Of a DNA stretch of 44,128 bases, positions 33,112 to 41,395 are shown piece by piece. Source of the DNA: CATZDY01 sp045599035. Lineage in GTDB: Bacteria; Bacillota; Desulfotomaculia; Desulfotomaculales; Desulfocucumaceae. The stretch spans positions 1-44,128 of the forward strand of contig JAZRVI010000053.1 in the NCBI GenBank assembly GCA_045599035.1, written 5' to 3'. Position numbers and translations under genes: made by a program. A model generated the notes under the pieces. That model was not told the origin of the DNA, did no database searches, and worked only from the letters and a program-made list of their open reading frames with translations. Position 1 is the stretch's first letter. Each line of letters starts with the position of its first letter.

Positions 33112-34340
33112 TTTAAAGCATTTGTCCGTAAAGTAGTTTCTTTTTCAAGTCTTTCCAATTCTTCCAGGTTTGTTTGTTTGTCCAGATTAAATTTGTCCCC
33201 ATAACGCTTGATCAGATACCCTGGGCGAATATTTTCATCAACATGATAACGGCGGGGACATTTGCAGGCCACAATAAAGGCCGGCAGCAAAAAGCCCACC
33301 CCGGCAAAAGCCAAAGCCCAGGGATTGATCCCCAATTTCCAACGAACTACCAGCATTACCCCGGTATAAAAAACCCAGCCCACCGCAAAAATTCGATAAT
33401 TTTCCCGGCTTAGTTCCAGTAAGGCTCCCACCAGCATTAACAACATTGTCCAGCCCCAAAAAACCTGAAACCCCGGATAGAACCACAAACAGGCCAATTC
33501 CAGCCCAATGGCCGCCAAAAACAAAAACCGTCCCCAAATCGCCAGCTTTTGCAACCGGGGAGCTTTATCCAAAGCCAGACTGTAAAAGCCCAGAATCAGC
33601 ATAAAGACCTCACCCAAACCGTTCAGTCTTTCTTTGAAGCTCAAGCGGGAACCAACCACCGGCTTGCTATACAAGTCATTGCGGACAGCCGGATACAGGG
33701 AAATCAGCCAGGGCAAAATGGTAAAGGCAACAGCCGCTCCAAGCTCCCAGGGACTATCCAAAAAGCTCCCAAGCTGCCCAGCCGCAGCCGGATATAAGAA
33801 ACGCCCCAGCTCCAGTCCTCCCCAATAGACCAAAGCAAACAACCAGGTAAACCAGACCTGGCGGCCATAAGACCACAAGGGAATCAGACAAACTCCCAAA
33901 AAGGCAGTCAAAAGCAGAAAAACCAAACTAAATTCGGCCAGATATAACCAGGCCACCAACACCGCTTCCAGCACCACCATCCAGATCCAAACCGAAAGTG
34001 AAATCACCTGCCGGGCAAAAAGATGGGCTCCAGTCAGCAGCAAATAGCCAACAAGCAGCACCAGAAAAATGGCCACCGGCAGCAAATAGTCTATTTCCAA
34101 CCGGGAAACCTGCCAATAATTACTGATGAGAGTTCCTGCTCCACTAAAAATCACGCCCCAAAAATAAGGCAGGATCCTCACCTTGCCGGCCACAGTCAAA
34201 AATAAATAACCGGCCAAAAGACAAACAAAAACTTCACTCCACTGCCAAACCATCAAAAGCTCACAGCAGGTTCCCATTAAAAGCCCGACCAAACAGGACA
34301 TAATCCAGCCCCATTGAACCGGTTTTTTTGTTGTACCCAT
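33108..34340 (-). CDS. Polytopic membrane protein of unknown function
   Basis: A 410-residue protein with about eleven to twelve hydrophobic segments, rich in Trp, Leu and Gly. A hydrophilic loop in the middle (YPAVRNDLYSKPVVGSRLSFKERLNG) precedes the C-terminal membrane half. A cytoplasmic tail of about 55 residues (CPRRYHVDENIRPGYLIKRYGDKFNLDKQ, ending in a charged helix) follows. I recognise no family. The ATG at 34340 has AGGTGAT 4-5 nt upstream. It starts 9 nt after the stop of the zinc-ribbon protein gene, so the two are co-translated and may act together at the membrane. Confidence 0.65.
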   Translation of the reverse strand: MGTTKKPVQWGWIMSCLVGLLMGTCCELLMVWQWSEVFVCLLAGYLFLTVAGKVRILPYFWGVIFSGAGTLISNYWQVSRLEIDYLLPVAIFLVLLVGYLLLTGAHLFARQVISLSVWIWMVVLEAVLVAWLYLAEFSLVFLLLTAFLGVCLIPLWSYGRQVWFTWLFALVYWGGLELGRFLYPAAAGQLGSFLDSPWELGAAVAFTILPWLISLYPAVRNDLYSKPVVGSRLSFKERLNGLGEVFMLILGFYSLALDKAPRLQKLAIWGRFLFLAAIGLELACLWFYPGFQVFWGWTMLLMLVGALLELSRENYRIFAVGWVFYTGVMLVVRWKLGINPWALAFAGVGFLLPAFIVACKCPRRYHVDENIRPGYLIKRYGDKFNLDKQTNLEELERLEKETTLRTNALN

Positions 34341-34349
34341 AATTATCAC

Positions 34350-34919
34350 CTATTTCAAGTCTATTTCATCCACAACCCATTTATCGGCTGACCACTCCAG
34401 CCATCTCTGCTTATGACAGACCGGGCAGGGGGCATTGTGACAACGAATTCGATCCCATTCTTGAATGTAGGTCTTGATCCAGCCCTGCCCGGCACAATGC
34501 AGGCAATCTTCCGGCAAAAGAGTCTCCTCCGCTTCCAGTTCTGCTTCAGCCGATACCTTCGGACTTAATTTTTCCAACCCAGCTAAAAACAAAGCCTCAG
34601 CAGAATCCGAAGCCTTCGGGGAGTTTTCAGTTTTGGCCAATTCCCCGGCTTCTTCTGATTCTTCTTTGACTTCGCTTGCAGGGGAGGAACTTGCAAGCTC
34701 TTCCTCTGCTTCTTCAGCTTGCAAGTCATCCGGTTTTGTTACCGCTTCAAGCCGGGGCGGATTTTCATTTTCCGCAAACGGGGTAAATAGATTGCCGCAT
34801 TTTAAGCAAAAAGCATCTATTTTAACATCAAAATCCGGATCTAAAGCAATCAGGGAGCAACCGCAACTATAAAAAATCTTTTTTTTCTCTGTTTCCTGTT
34901 CCATTTTGACTGCATCCAT
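34350..34919 (-). CDS. Zinc-ribbon protein with acidic linker, function unknown
   Basis: A 189-residue protein in three parts. The N-terminal ribbon has C19, C21, C38 and C41 (SCGCS and FCLKCG). Then comes a disordered Glu/Ala/Ser-rich linker (about 50-138). The C-terminal Cys/His cluster has C139, C142, C160, C165 and C168 with H141, H161 and H169 (DCLHC, RCHNAPCPVCHK). The layout suggests two zinc modules tethered by a flexible acidic chain. It has no signal peptide or membrane segment. It is directly upstream of the membrane protein gene and has GGGAG 7 nt before its ATG. I do not recognise it. Confidence 0.65.
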   Translation of the reverse strand: MDAVKMEQETEKKKIFYSCGCSLIALDPDFDVKIDAFCLKCGNLFTPFAENENPPRLEAVTKPDDLQAEEAEEELASSSPASEVKEESEEAGELAKTENSPKASDSAEALFLAGLEKLSPKVSAEAELEAEETLLPEDCLHCAGQGWIKTYIQEWDRIRCHNAPCPVCHKQRWLEWSADKWVVDEIDLK

Positions 34920-35045
34920 TTCCGCACTCCCAATCTTGTTTAGCTATCTATGAATTTCTACATAAGCAAGTAAAGTCCTTGCTTATAAAACAAGAAATCT
35001 TAACCGGATTTTCGCAATTTCAAGCAATTTTGTCAAATAATTTTC
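34920..35045 (-). promoter_or_regulatory. Intergenic region with possible promoter and 9-bp hairpin
   Basis: On the minus strand TTGACA (35031-35036), a 17-nt spacer and GAAAAT (35008-35013) form a possible promoter with a good -35 and weak -10. Downstream in the leader ATAAGCAAG (34962-34970) and CTTGCTTAT (34978-34986) form a perfect 9-bp stem with a 7-nt loop and no U-tract. Confidence 0.45.
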
Positions 35046-36149
35046 TTATTTAAATTTAAAAGGTTCTCCGTTAACCTGGGAAAGATAAAAATTAAGCTCC
35101 GGCAGGGTCTTGGACAAAGCCTGTTTTAAAAAGGGCAGAACGATTATTTCCGAAGCATAATGCCCCACATCCACAAAGCTCAATTTATTTTCCAGCATAT
35201 TCCGGGCTTCATGGTATTTGACATCTCCAGTAATCAAAACCTCCGCTCCCTTAGCCAAAGCTTCCAGCCAGAAATCCGAGCCGCTGCCCCCGCATAAAGC
35301 CACTCGGGAAATCAAGCCTTCTTCTCTGCCCCCATAACGCAAATGTGGCAGATTTAAATTTGCCTGTAGGTAAGACAAAAGCTGAGACAATTGCATGGGC
35401 TGGGGCAAATTGCCCAAACGCCCCAGGCCGGCCTGCCGACTGGAGGGCTGAATAGGGAAATATTCAAATGCCGGTTCCTCATAGGGATGAGCCTGCCTCA
35501 AGGCTGTCAGAACCGCTTTCAAGCGGCGTTGGGGAAAAATTACCTCCAAACGAAATTCCGGCACTCTGGTTAATTCTCCAATCTGGCCAATAAAGGGTTG
35601 GGCTTGCTCTTGAGGCAAAAAGGTGCCGGTTCCAGATCCGGCAAAGCTGCATTGCTCATACTCCCCAATCTGTCCGGCTCCAGCCTGCCAAAGGGATTTT
35701 TGAACAGCTTCCAGATAATCCTCCGGCACAAAAACGGTCAGCTTAAACAATTTCTCGGCCGAAGCCCCATTCAGCAGCTCCACCTGTTCCAGACCTAAAA
35801 GCCTGGCCAACTGGTCATTAACCCCCTCTTCCACGCTGTCCAAATTGGTATGAGCCGAAAACAAGCTAATATCCCATTTGGCCAAATCCCGAATCAAGCT
35901 GCCTTCATGAGCAGCAAAATCAATTTTCTTGACTCCCCGAAACAAAAACGGATGGTGGGTAATAATCAGTTGACAATCCTGTTCCACTGCTTCCTGCAAA
36001 ACAGAGCGGTCAAAATCCAAAGCCAGCAAAATATTTTTCACTTCGGCTTGAGGATCCCCCACCTGCAAACCACTGTTATCCCAAGCTTCAGCCAAACTAG
36101 CCGGAGCAATTCTTTCCATGACCTTAAAAACATCCTGACAAGTTAACAT
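35046..36149 (-). CDS. Nif3/YqfO-family dinuclear metal protein
   Basis: A 367-residue protein of the Nif3-like family, annotated variously as GTP cyclohydrolase I type 2 or as a metal-binding regulator. THHPFLF (H65, H66) and AHTNLD (H100, D104) at the N-terminal half and GHYASE near the C-terminus supply the two-metal site. Between the halves lies an insertion of about 100 residues (KLFKLTVFVPEDYLEAVQ to AHPYEEPAFEYFPI) with the PII/CutA-like fold typical of Bacillus YqfO. It overlaps trmK by 7 nt, the usual trmK-yqfO pairing. Confidence 0.92.
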   Translation of the reverse strand: MLTCQDVFKVMERIAPASLAEAWDNSGLQVGDPQAEVKNILLALDFDRSVLQEAVEQDCQLIITHHPFLFRGVKKIDFAAHEGSLIRDLAKWDISLFSAHTNLDSVEEGVNDQLARLLGLEQVELLNGASAEKLFKLTVFVPEDYLEAVQKSLWQAGAGQIGEYEQCSFAGSGTGTFLPQEQAQPFIGQIGELTRVPEFRLEVIFPQRRLKAVLTALRQAHPYEEPAFEYFPIQPSSRQAGLGRLGNLPQPMQLSQLLSYLQANLNLPHLRYGGREEGLISRVALCGGSGSDFWLEALAKGAEVLITGDVKYHEARNMLENKLSFVDVGHYASEIIVLPFLKQALSKTLPELNFYLSQVNGEPFKFK

Positions 36150-36826
36150 TGATTCATCTCCTTTTTAATTTGTTGAATTTTTTGCTGCAAACGGCCATAA
36201 AGCTCCGCCCGAACCGCCAATTCGGTTTTCAGCGGATGCTGGCTCTGGGCAATTCCGGCCAAAACCTGCTGGCACTCCCGGTTTAAACGCTCCAAATATT
36301 CCGGCCAAAGCGGATCCTGATTTTCCCAAAGCCGGGGTCCCCAACGCCGAAAGAATTTCTGTGTCTCCCTGCCTCTGACCGCTGCCATAATTACATATAA
36401 ATGGCCTTCTTCCAAAACCAGCTTTTCCTGCTGCAAATACCAGCCATGCTCATTCAGCCAGATTCGCAGTTCCGGGGCAAAAGACTGAGGCTGGAGAATC
36501 AAATGCTTAATCTGACTTAAGTCCCCCTCAGCCAGAATTTCCAGCATAGTATTGCCACCCATACCGGCCAAAACCACAGTTTCCACCTCACCCGGCCGCA
36601 AAGGTTCCAGTCCTCTGCCCCAACGCACCTCAATATTTTTAACCCCCTGGCTTTGGATATGGCGGCAGGCCGCTGCATAAGGCCCCTTATTTAAATCCGT
36701 GGCAATGACTCGAGGGCAAATCCGGCTCAACTCCAAAGCCAAAAAACCATGATCTGTGCCAATGTCCGCTACTGGATGACCAGGAGGCACCAAAGCCCAA
36801 ACCGCCTGCAATCGTTTGGAAAGCAA
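36143..36826 (-). CDS. trmK: tRNA (adenine-22-N1)-methyltransferase TrmK
   Basis: A 227-residue class I SAM methyltransferase. The start MLSKRLQAVWALVPPGHPVADIGTDHGFLALEL places the SAM-binding ADIGTDHG at 20-27. VVLAGMGGNTMLEIL is the catalytic AGMGG motif, and a coiled C-terminal helix follows. I start it at TTG 36826, where AAGGAGG stands 6-7 nt upstream and the family N-terminus LSKRL begins. The ORF extending to 36868 would overlap exoA by 31 nt. It is coupled to the Nif3-family gene downstream. Confidence 0.9.
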   Translation of the reverse strand: MLSKRLQAVWALVPPGHPVADIGTDHGFLALELSRICPRVIATDLNKGPYAAACRHIQSQGVKNIEVRWGRGLEPLRPGEVETVVLAGMGGNTMLEILAEGDLSQIKHLILQPQSFAPELRIWLNEHGWYLQQEKLVLEEGHLYVIMAAVRGRETQKFFRRWGPRLWENQDPLWPEYLERLNRECQQVLAGIAQSQHPLKTELAVRAELYGRLQQKIQQIKKEMNQC

Positions 36827-36837
36827 ACTATCCCTCC

Positions 36838-37587
36838 TTAATCCTTGAGCAGAAGTCCTACCGGACAATGATCACTGCCCAAAATATCGGCATAAATTAC
36901 CGCATCCTCCACCCGCTCCGCCAGACTGTCAGCGAATAAAAAATAATCAATCCGCCAACCGGCATTGCGTTCCCGGGACTTTCGCATATACGACCACCAG
37001 GTATATTTCCCGGTTAAGTCCGGGTAAAAATAACGATAACTGTCCTTTAGGCCAATAGACAAAAGATCACTCAGCTTATTTCTTTCCTCCTCGGTAAAAC
37101 CAGCACTGCGGCGATTACTTTTGGGATTTTTCAAATCAATCTCCTGGTGAGCTACATTTAAATCCCCGCAAATAATCACCGGCTTGGCCAAATTGCTTAT
37201 ATAGTTTTTAAAGGCATCCTGCCATTGCAGACGATAATGCAGGCGGGCTAATTCCGGCTGCGAATTGGGTACATAAACATTCACCAAAATAAAATCGGTA
37301 TATTCCAGAGTCAGCATTCGGCCTTCCTGGTCATGCTCTTTCAAACCCATCCCCTTGCGAACGGCCAAAGGTTTAATCCGGCTAAAAACTGCTGTTCCGG
37401 AATAACCTTTTTTGACAGCACTATTCCAATATTGATAATAACCGGGCAAGTCCATTTCCACCTGCCCTTCCTGCAATTTGGTTTCTTGCAGACAAAAAAT
37501 GTCAGCCTGTTCCTGCTCAAAAAATTCATGGAAATTTTTCTTCAAACAAGCTCGCAGGCCATTGACATTCCAGGAGATCAACTTCAT
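36838..37587 (-). CDS. exoA: Exodeoxyribonuclease III / AP endonuclease
   Basis: A 249-residue Mg-dependent AP endonuclease of the Xth/ExoA family. MKLISWNVNGLRA, CLQETK (catalytic Glu E35), VPNS, GDLNVAHQEIDL, the RRSAGFTEEE loop, WRIDYF and GSDHCPVGL are all present. It works downstream of glycosylases such as the ung product in base excision repair. It is the first gene of the exoA-trmK-Nif3 run. ATG behind GAGGAAGTG. Confidence 0.95.
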   Translation of the reverse strand: MKLISWNVNGLRACLKKNFHEFFEQEQADIFCLQETKLQEGQVEMDLPGYYQYWNSAVKKGYSGTAVFSRIKPLAVRKGMGLKEHDQEGRMLTLEYTDFILVNVYVPNSQPELARLHYRLQWQDAFKNYISNLAKPVIICGDLNVAHQEIDLKNPKSNRRSAGFTEEERNKLSDLLSIGLKDSYRYFYPDLTGKYTWWSYMRKSRERNAGWRIDYFLFADSLAERVEDAVIYADILGSDHCPVGLLLKD

Positions 37588-37833
37588 AATTTCACTTCCT
37601 CAAAAATAAAAAATCTTTTTTCTTTTTCCCCTCAAAATCCCCAAATTCCTTCTGAAATTGCAAGATCCCCCCAAAAGTAATTACAAAAATTTTATAAATC
37701 CGCCATAGTCAATCAAAAGAAATATTTTATGGAATAAAAAACTTCTAACTGTTTTGAGAATTGACTTCAAAATCAACTCCTGCTTTCTCAAAAGCAAACT
37801 CCCAGCATTAGAGGCAGGCCATTTGGCCTGCCT
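37588..37833. other. 246-bp gap between spoIIP and exoA with inverted repeats
   Basis: AT-rich, with no gene that I can support. It holds the perfect palindrome at 37805-37840 and a second inverted repeat, TTTTGAGAA (37752-37760) with TTCTCAAAA (37785-37793). Homopurine/homopyrimidine tracts lie ahead of exoA. A TTGACT with no good -10 lies near 37710 on the minus strand; I do not call a promoter. Confidence 0.5.
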
Positions 37834-37840
37834 CTAATGC
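37805..37840. terminator. Perfect 16-bp stem-loop at the spoIIP 3' end
   Basis: GCATTAGAGGCAGGCC and its exact complement flank an ATTT loop. The stop codon and last codons of spoIIP form one arm. There is no U-tract on the minus strand, while TTTT follows the stem on the plus strand. It may be a 3'-end stabilising hairpin or a terminator acting with other signals. Confidence 0.55.
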
Positions 37841-38763
37841 TTTTCTGCTGCCAGCATTTCCAGCAAAATTTCACTCAAAACTCCGGCCAAAGCCGCTGCA
37901 CTGGCTTCGGCCTCCTCCAGGGTATTATTGGTATTACCTATCTCTACCAACAAAGCATGGTTATGCAAAAACTGATTATAGCGTCCTTCCTTAACAGTCA
38001 CTCCACTGCACAAACCAGGATATTTTTCGTTTAATCGACCGGACACCGTTTCGGCAAACTCCTTATTTTTTTGCCAATTAGGAAAAGCGGCACGGGCATC
38101 CGAACCCGCCACAAACATAATCTTGGCCATTTTTTGTCCATTAATTTCAATCATGCTTTGAGAGCGGCTTTTTTCGGAATCCCGATGCAAGTCCAACAAA
38201 ATCCGAATTTCCGGATTTTCAGCCAACAAATTAACCGCAGTTTGATAGGAATTATTATAAGCTTCGTTGTAGGGACGATCATTAATCTGGTGGCTATGCA
38301 CCACTTTAATGCCCACCTTTTCCAACTGCTCGGCCAAAATCGTTCCAGCCTGAACAACGCCCCCTTCTCCTTCCAGCCGATCCACTCCGTCGGTCAATTT
38401 ATAGGTTTCTCCGGTATGAGTGTGATAAATCCCAATCAAAACCTGTCCCGACAATTCCCCCAAATCTACAAGCTCCGGTTCAACCCAAGCCATCAATTCT
38501 GTTTCCCAATCCTTTTCTGTCCCTGCCCATTCCGCTGCCACTGGAAAATCCCACAAGGCCAGGGGAGAATTAAGCTTGTCCTGAACCCTTGGCCACAATT
38601 GCCTGCTCATCAGCTCCCAAAGCGAACCGCCAATAGTACTGTCTCCCGCTAATTGAGAGAAACCGGAAGCTGTCGGTTCCCAGATTAACTTTAACTCCAA
38701 TCCACCCAAGGCTGCCAGCAGCAATAAAAACACAATACCCCAAATTACTTTTTTCTTCCTCAT
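37834..38763 (-). CDS. spoIIP: Stage II sporulation protein P (SpoIIP)
   Basis: A 309-residue amidase/endopeptidase that, with SpoIID and SpoIIM, degrades septal peptidoglycan during engulfment. A membrane anchor (residues 6-24) is followed by the catalytic domain with IYHTHTGETY (H114, H116), ILLDLHRDS (191-196) and LVEIGNTNNTLEEAEASA. The protein is shorter in the anchor-to-domain linker than Bacillus SpoIIP. I use ATG 38763 (MRKKKVIWG). Sporulation in this lineage is strongly implied. The gene is usually next to gpr, which is absent here; a trypsin-like protease gene is divergent instead. Confidence 0.92.
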   Translation of the reverse strand: MRKKKVIWGIVFLLLLAALGGLELKLIWEPTASGFSQLAGDSTIGGSLWELMSRQLWPRVQDKLNSPLALWDFPVAAEWAGTEKDWETELMAWVEPELVDLGELSGQVLIGIYHTHTGETYKLTDGVDRLEGEGGVVQAGTILAEQLEKVGIKVVHSHQINDRPYNEAYNNSYQTAVNLLAENPEIRILLDLHRDSEKSRSQSMIEINGQKMAKIMFVAGSDARAAFPNWQKNKEFAETVSGRLNEKYPGLCSGVTVKEGRYNQFLHNHALLVEIGNTNNTLEEAEASAAALAGVLSEILLEMLAAEKH

Positions 38764-38804
38764 TTGCAACCATCCGTCTTTTAGATTAATTTATGCCAAA
38801 ACCA

Positions 38805-38844
38805 ACTGGTTTTAGAACCAGCTTGCTTTTGGACGCATATAATA
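38805..38844 (+). promoter_or_regulatory. Possible sigma-K-type promoter of the serine protease gene
   Basis: ACC (38817-38819), a 16-nt spacer and CATATAATA (38836-38844) match the mother-cell sigma-K pattern AC-N16-CATAnnnTA. No sigma-A -35 stands at the right distance from the TATAAT. A CTGGTT/AACCAG hairpin overlaps the -35 side. On the opposite strand CATAAATT ahead of spoIIP resembles a sigma-E -10 but lacks a clear -35. Confidence 0.35.
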
Positions 38845-38872
38845 AAAAAAATCCGGATAGTCAGGTGATAAA

Positions 38873-39853
38873 ATGGAAAAGCTTGTGAGAAGTCTGGAAC
38901 GAAATAAATATCAGCTTTTGGAAATGCCCGGCGTGGTTTCCGTGGGTATTGGCCTGAAAACCACCCGCAATCAGGAAACTGAACAACTGGCCATTGTTGT
39001 GGGCGTGGAAAAAAAGCAGGATTTGACTCGCCTTGCCCACGGCGAAAATATTACTCAGCTCCTGCGAACTCTGCCAACCGACATTACCGAAGTAGGAGCC
39101 ATCCGTTTTCAGGGATTTGCCATGTCTCCCCACCCCTGCAAAACCAGTCAGTCCTTTAACACCCGCCAAAATAAAATGCGGCCGACCGTTCCCGGCATCA
39201 GTATTGGACATTACAAAATTACTGCCGGTACTCTGGGAGCGGTGGTCTATGGAGATTTTCCCCAGGGCATAGCTCTTTTAAGCAATAACCATGTTTTGGC
39301 CAATTGCTCCACTGGTCAGGATAAGCTGGCTCAAGTAGGAGATCCCATTTGGCAGCCGGGGCCTTATGACGGAGGCAGCAAAAACGACCTGCTGGCTCAA
39401 TTAATCGACTTTATGCCTTATCATTGCGTCACCCGGGAAGAATATCAGCAGGGAGAGCGTCCCGCTCCCAATTATATGGATGCAGCCCTGGCCTTGCCCT
39501 TGGACAAAAACCAAATTAAAAGCCAGATTCTGGGCTTGGGTCAGCCAACCGGAACCTTGGAACCCACTCCGGGTCTGATTGTCCTAAAAAGCGGGCGAAC
39601 CACCGGCCTAACCAATGGCAAAATTATTACCATCCATAATACCTTATATTTGGAAAATGACGGTAAATCCTTTATTTTTGAGGAACAATTCGCCACCACT
39701 CCCATGAGCGACAATGGAGACAGCGGTTCTTTGCTGTTAAGCCGCAATAAAAAAGCGGTTGGGCTTTTGTTTGCCGGATCCAACCGCATTACCTATGCCA
39801 CCCCAATTAATCGCATTTTAAAACATTTTAATGCTAGAATAACTCCCAACTAA
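38873..39853 (+). CDS. Trypsin-like serine protease without signal peptide
   Basis: A 326-residue protein with a complete chymotrypsin-fold triad: H140 in LSNNHVLAN, D203 in NYMDAALA and S284 in GDSGSLLLS. The N-terminal 85 residues (MPGVVSVGIGLKTT and AIVVGVEKK) form the small domain seen before the protease domain in this bacterial group. There is no signal peptide or membrane segment, so it should act in the cytoplasm, possibly in the mother cell if the promoter call is right. CAGGTGA precedes the ATG. It is divergent from spoIIP and its end overlaps the convergent aminotransferase by 4 nt. The substrate is unknown. Confidence 0.85.
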   Translation: MEKLVRSLERNKYQLLEMPGVVSVGIGLKTTRNQETEQLAIVVGVEKKQDLTRLAHGENITQLLRTLPTDITEVGAIRFQGFAMSPHPCKTSQSFNTRQNKMRPTVPGISIGHYKITAGTLGAVVYGDFPQGIALLSNNHVLANCSTGQDKLAQVGDPIWQPGPYDGGSKNDLLAQLIDFMPYHCVTREEYQQGERPAPNYMDAALALPLDKNQIKSQILGLGQPTGTLEPTPGLIVLKSGRTTGLTNGKIITIHNTLYLENDGKSFIFEEQFATTPMSDNGDSGSLLLSRNKKAVGLLFAGSNRITYATPINRILKHFNARITPN

Positions 39854-41229
39854 TTGCCTTTAAACAAATTTTTCACCCTATTTTTAGCTGCCGAGGCTCC
39901 CAAGCCCAAAAAACCTTTTTGTCCCTGTAAAACCTGCTGAATGGCCTGCAGGCATTGATCCAATTGTGACCGGGAAACCGTCAAGGGCGGCTCCAAACGC
40001 ACTACATTGGGATTATTTAAGGTATAAGCCGTAATAATCCCATATTCATTCATTAATTTTCCTGCCACCAGGCTGCCCAAATATTCCTCCGACAATTTAT
40101 CGGTTATTTTTCCCACTAAACCAGAACGGGAGGAATTAAATTCCAGCCCAAGCATCAAGCCCCGTCCCCGAGCTTCTTTTAGCAATGGGTAGGACTGCTT
40201 TTGCAGTTCAGTTAAAAAATAACGCCCCTTTTCGGCGGCCTGTCCGGGCAAATCCTCTTCAATAATTACCTGCAAGGCCGCCAGCCCCGCCGCACAAGCC
40301 CAGGTGTTGCCTCCAAAGGTGGAAGTATGCAGCAAGGCCTTGCTCCAGCTTCCATAAGCCTTTTGCCAAATTTCATCGGTGGTAATATAAGCTCCAATGG
40401 GCATAATCCCTCCCCCCAAAGCTTTGGCCAAGCAGAGAATATCCGGTTCCACCCCAAACTGCTGACAGGCAAATAAACTGCCGGTTCTCCCCAGACCAGT
40501 CTGAACCTCATCAACAATCAGCAAAGTACCATATTGATGACACAATTCCCTGGCTTCCGCCAGATAATTGTCTGGAGGAATAATAATACCACCTTCCCCT
40601 TGAATGGGTTCCACAATAAAAGCAGCCGCTTTTTCGGTCTGCAAAGCTGCCGCCAAAGCTTCCGTATCTCCATAGGGAACCAGGGTACAGTCCGGCAGTA
40701 AAGGCCGAAAATATTGCTGATACTTTTCCCGCCCTGTCACCGACAAAGCCCCAAAGCTTTTGCCGTGAAAAGAATTTCGGCAGGAAATAAAACCGGGTCG
40801 GCCAGTTACAATTCGAGCCAATTTCAAGGCTCCTTCAACCGCTTCGGCTCCACTGTTGCCAAAAAACATTCGATTGAGCTTGCCTGGAGCCAATTCTGCC
40901 AAATTATGAGCCAAAGCTGATGCCAAACCGCCCAAAGCCGTTTGCAGCAAATTAGGCCGACCTTGCACCTTTTGCACAGCTTCCAATACCTTGGGATGAT
41001 TATGCCCCAGGCTCATGGCGCCATAAGCTCCCAAAAAGTCCAAATATCTGTTGCCCTGCTCATCCCAAACCTCCGTCCCTTCCGCCCGGACAAAGTTTTT
41101 GTTAAAGTTCAGCATTTCCAGCATGGAAACCATTTCGGGATTAATATGCTTTTTATACAGCTTTTCAACGGTTTTTCCGTCCAGATCAAGAGCCGCTTCC
41201 AAAGAAAATAAATTTTTTTGATCCATCAT
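39850..41229 (-). CDS. Class III aminotransferase (putrescine/ornithine aminotransferase-like)
   Basis: A 459-residue PLP enzyme. FFGNSGAEAVEGALKLAR, FHGKSFGALSVTG, IVEPIQGEGG and LLIVDEVQTGLGRTG (cofactor Asp D240) are followed by CLAKALGGGIMPIGAY with the Schiff-base K269. The length, the N-terminal extension before residue 50 and the overall motif spelling are closest to putrescine aminotransferase (PatA/YgjG); ornithine or acetylornithine as substrate cannot be excluded. It is transcribed alone from a probable promoter at 41252-41279. Confidence 0.88.
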   Translation of the reverse strand: MMDQKNLFSLEAALDLDGKTVEKLYKKHINPEMVSMLEMLNFNKNFVRAEGTEVWDEQGNRYLDFLGAYGAMSLGHNHPKVLEAVQKVQGRPNLLQTALGGLASALAHNLAELAPGKLNRMFFGNSGAEAVEGALKLARIVTGRPGFISCRNSFHGKSFGALSVTGREKYQQYFRPLLPDCTLVPYGDTEALAAALQTEKAAAFIVEPIQGEGGIIIPPDNYLAEARELCHQYGTLLIVDEVQTGLGRTGSLFACQQFGVEPDILCLAKALGGGIMPIGAYITTDEIWQKAYGSWSKALLHTSTFGGNTWACAAGLAALQVIIEEDLPGQAAEKGRYFLTELQKQSYPLLKEARGRGLMLGLEFNSSRSGLVGKITDKLSEEYLGSLVAGKLMNEYGIITAYTLNNPNVVRLEPPLTVSRSQLDQCLQAIQQVLQGQKGFLGLGASAAKNRVKNLFKGN

Positions 41230-41251
41230 TTCCGGCCTGCCTTTTTATTTT

Positions 41252-41279
41252 ATTATAACATGAAAACCCGGTACAACAA
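41252..41279 (-). promoter_or_regulatory. Probable promoter of the aminotransferase gene
   Basis: On the minus strand TTGTTG (41274-41279), a 16-nt spacer and TATAAT (41252-41257). The -10 is perfect and the -35 is weak. It stands about 25 nt before the start codon. Confidence 0.5.
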
Positions 41280-41342
41280 ATCTTGCCAATTTCATTTTTT
41301 TCACAAGCTGGATTCTATGAGCGATGGACATTGCTAACCCCA

Positions 41343-41395
41343 AAATAAATTTTCTCTGTCAGGCTTTTTTACTTGACAGTCTGGAGAATTTATTT
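41343..41395. repeat. Imperfect inverted repeat overlapping the ylxM-ffh promoter
   Basis: AAATAAATT (41343-41351) with AATTTATTT (41387-41395) and TGTCA (41357-41361) with TGACA (41374-41378) give two nested complementary segments around a T-rich centre. The right arm contains the -35 box and the spacer. This could be a repressor site or chance AT symmetry. Confidence 0.35.

Noticed and set aside
36827..36868. Upstream extension of trmK to a GTG overlapping exoA
   Set aside because: It overlaps exoA by 31 nt and covers the AAGGAGG that serves the TTG start at 36826.
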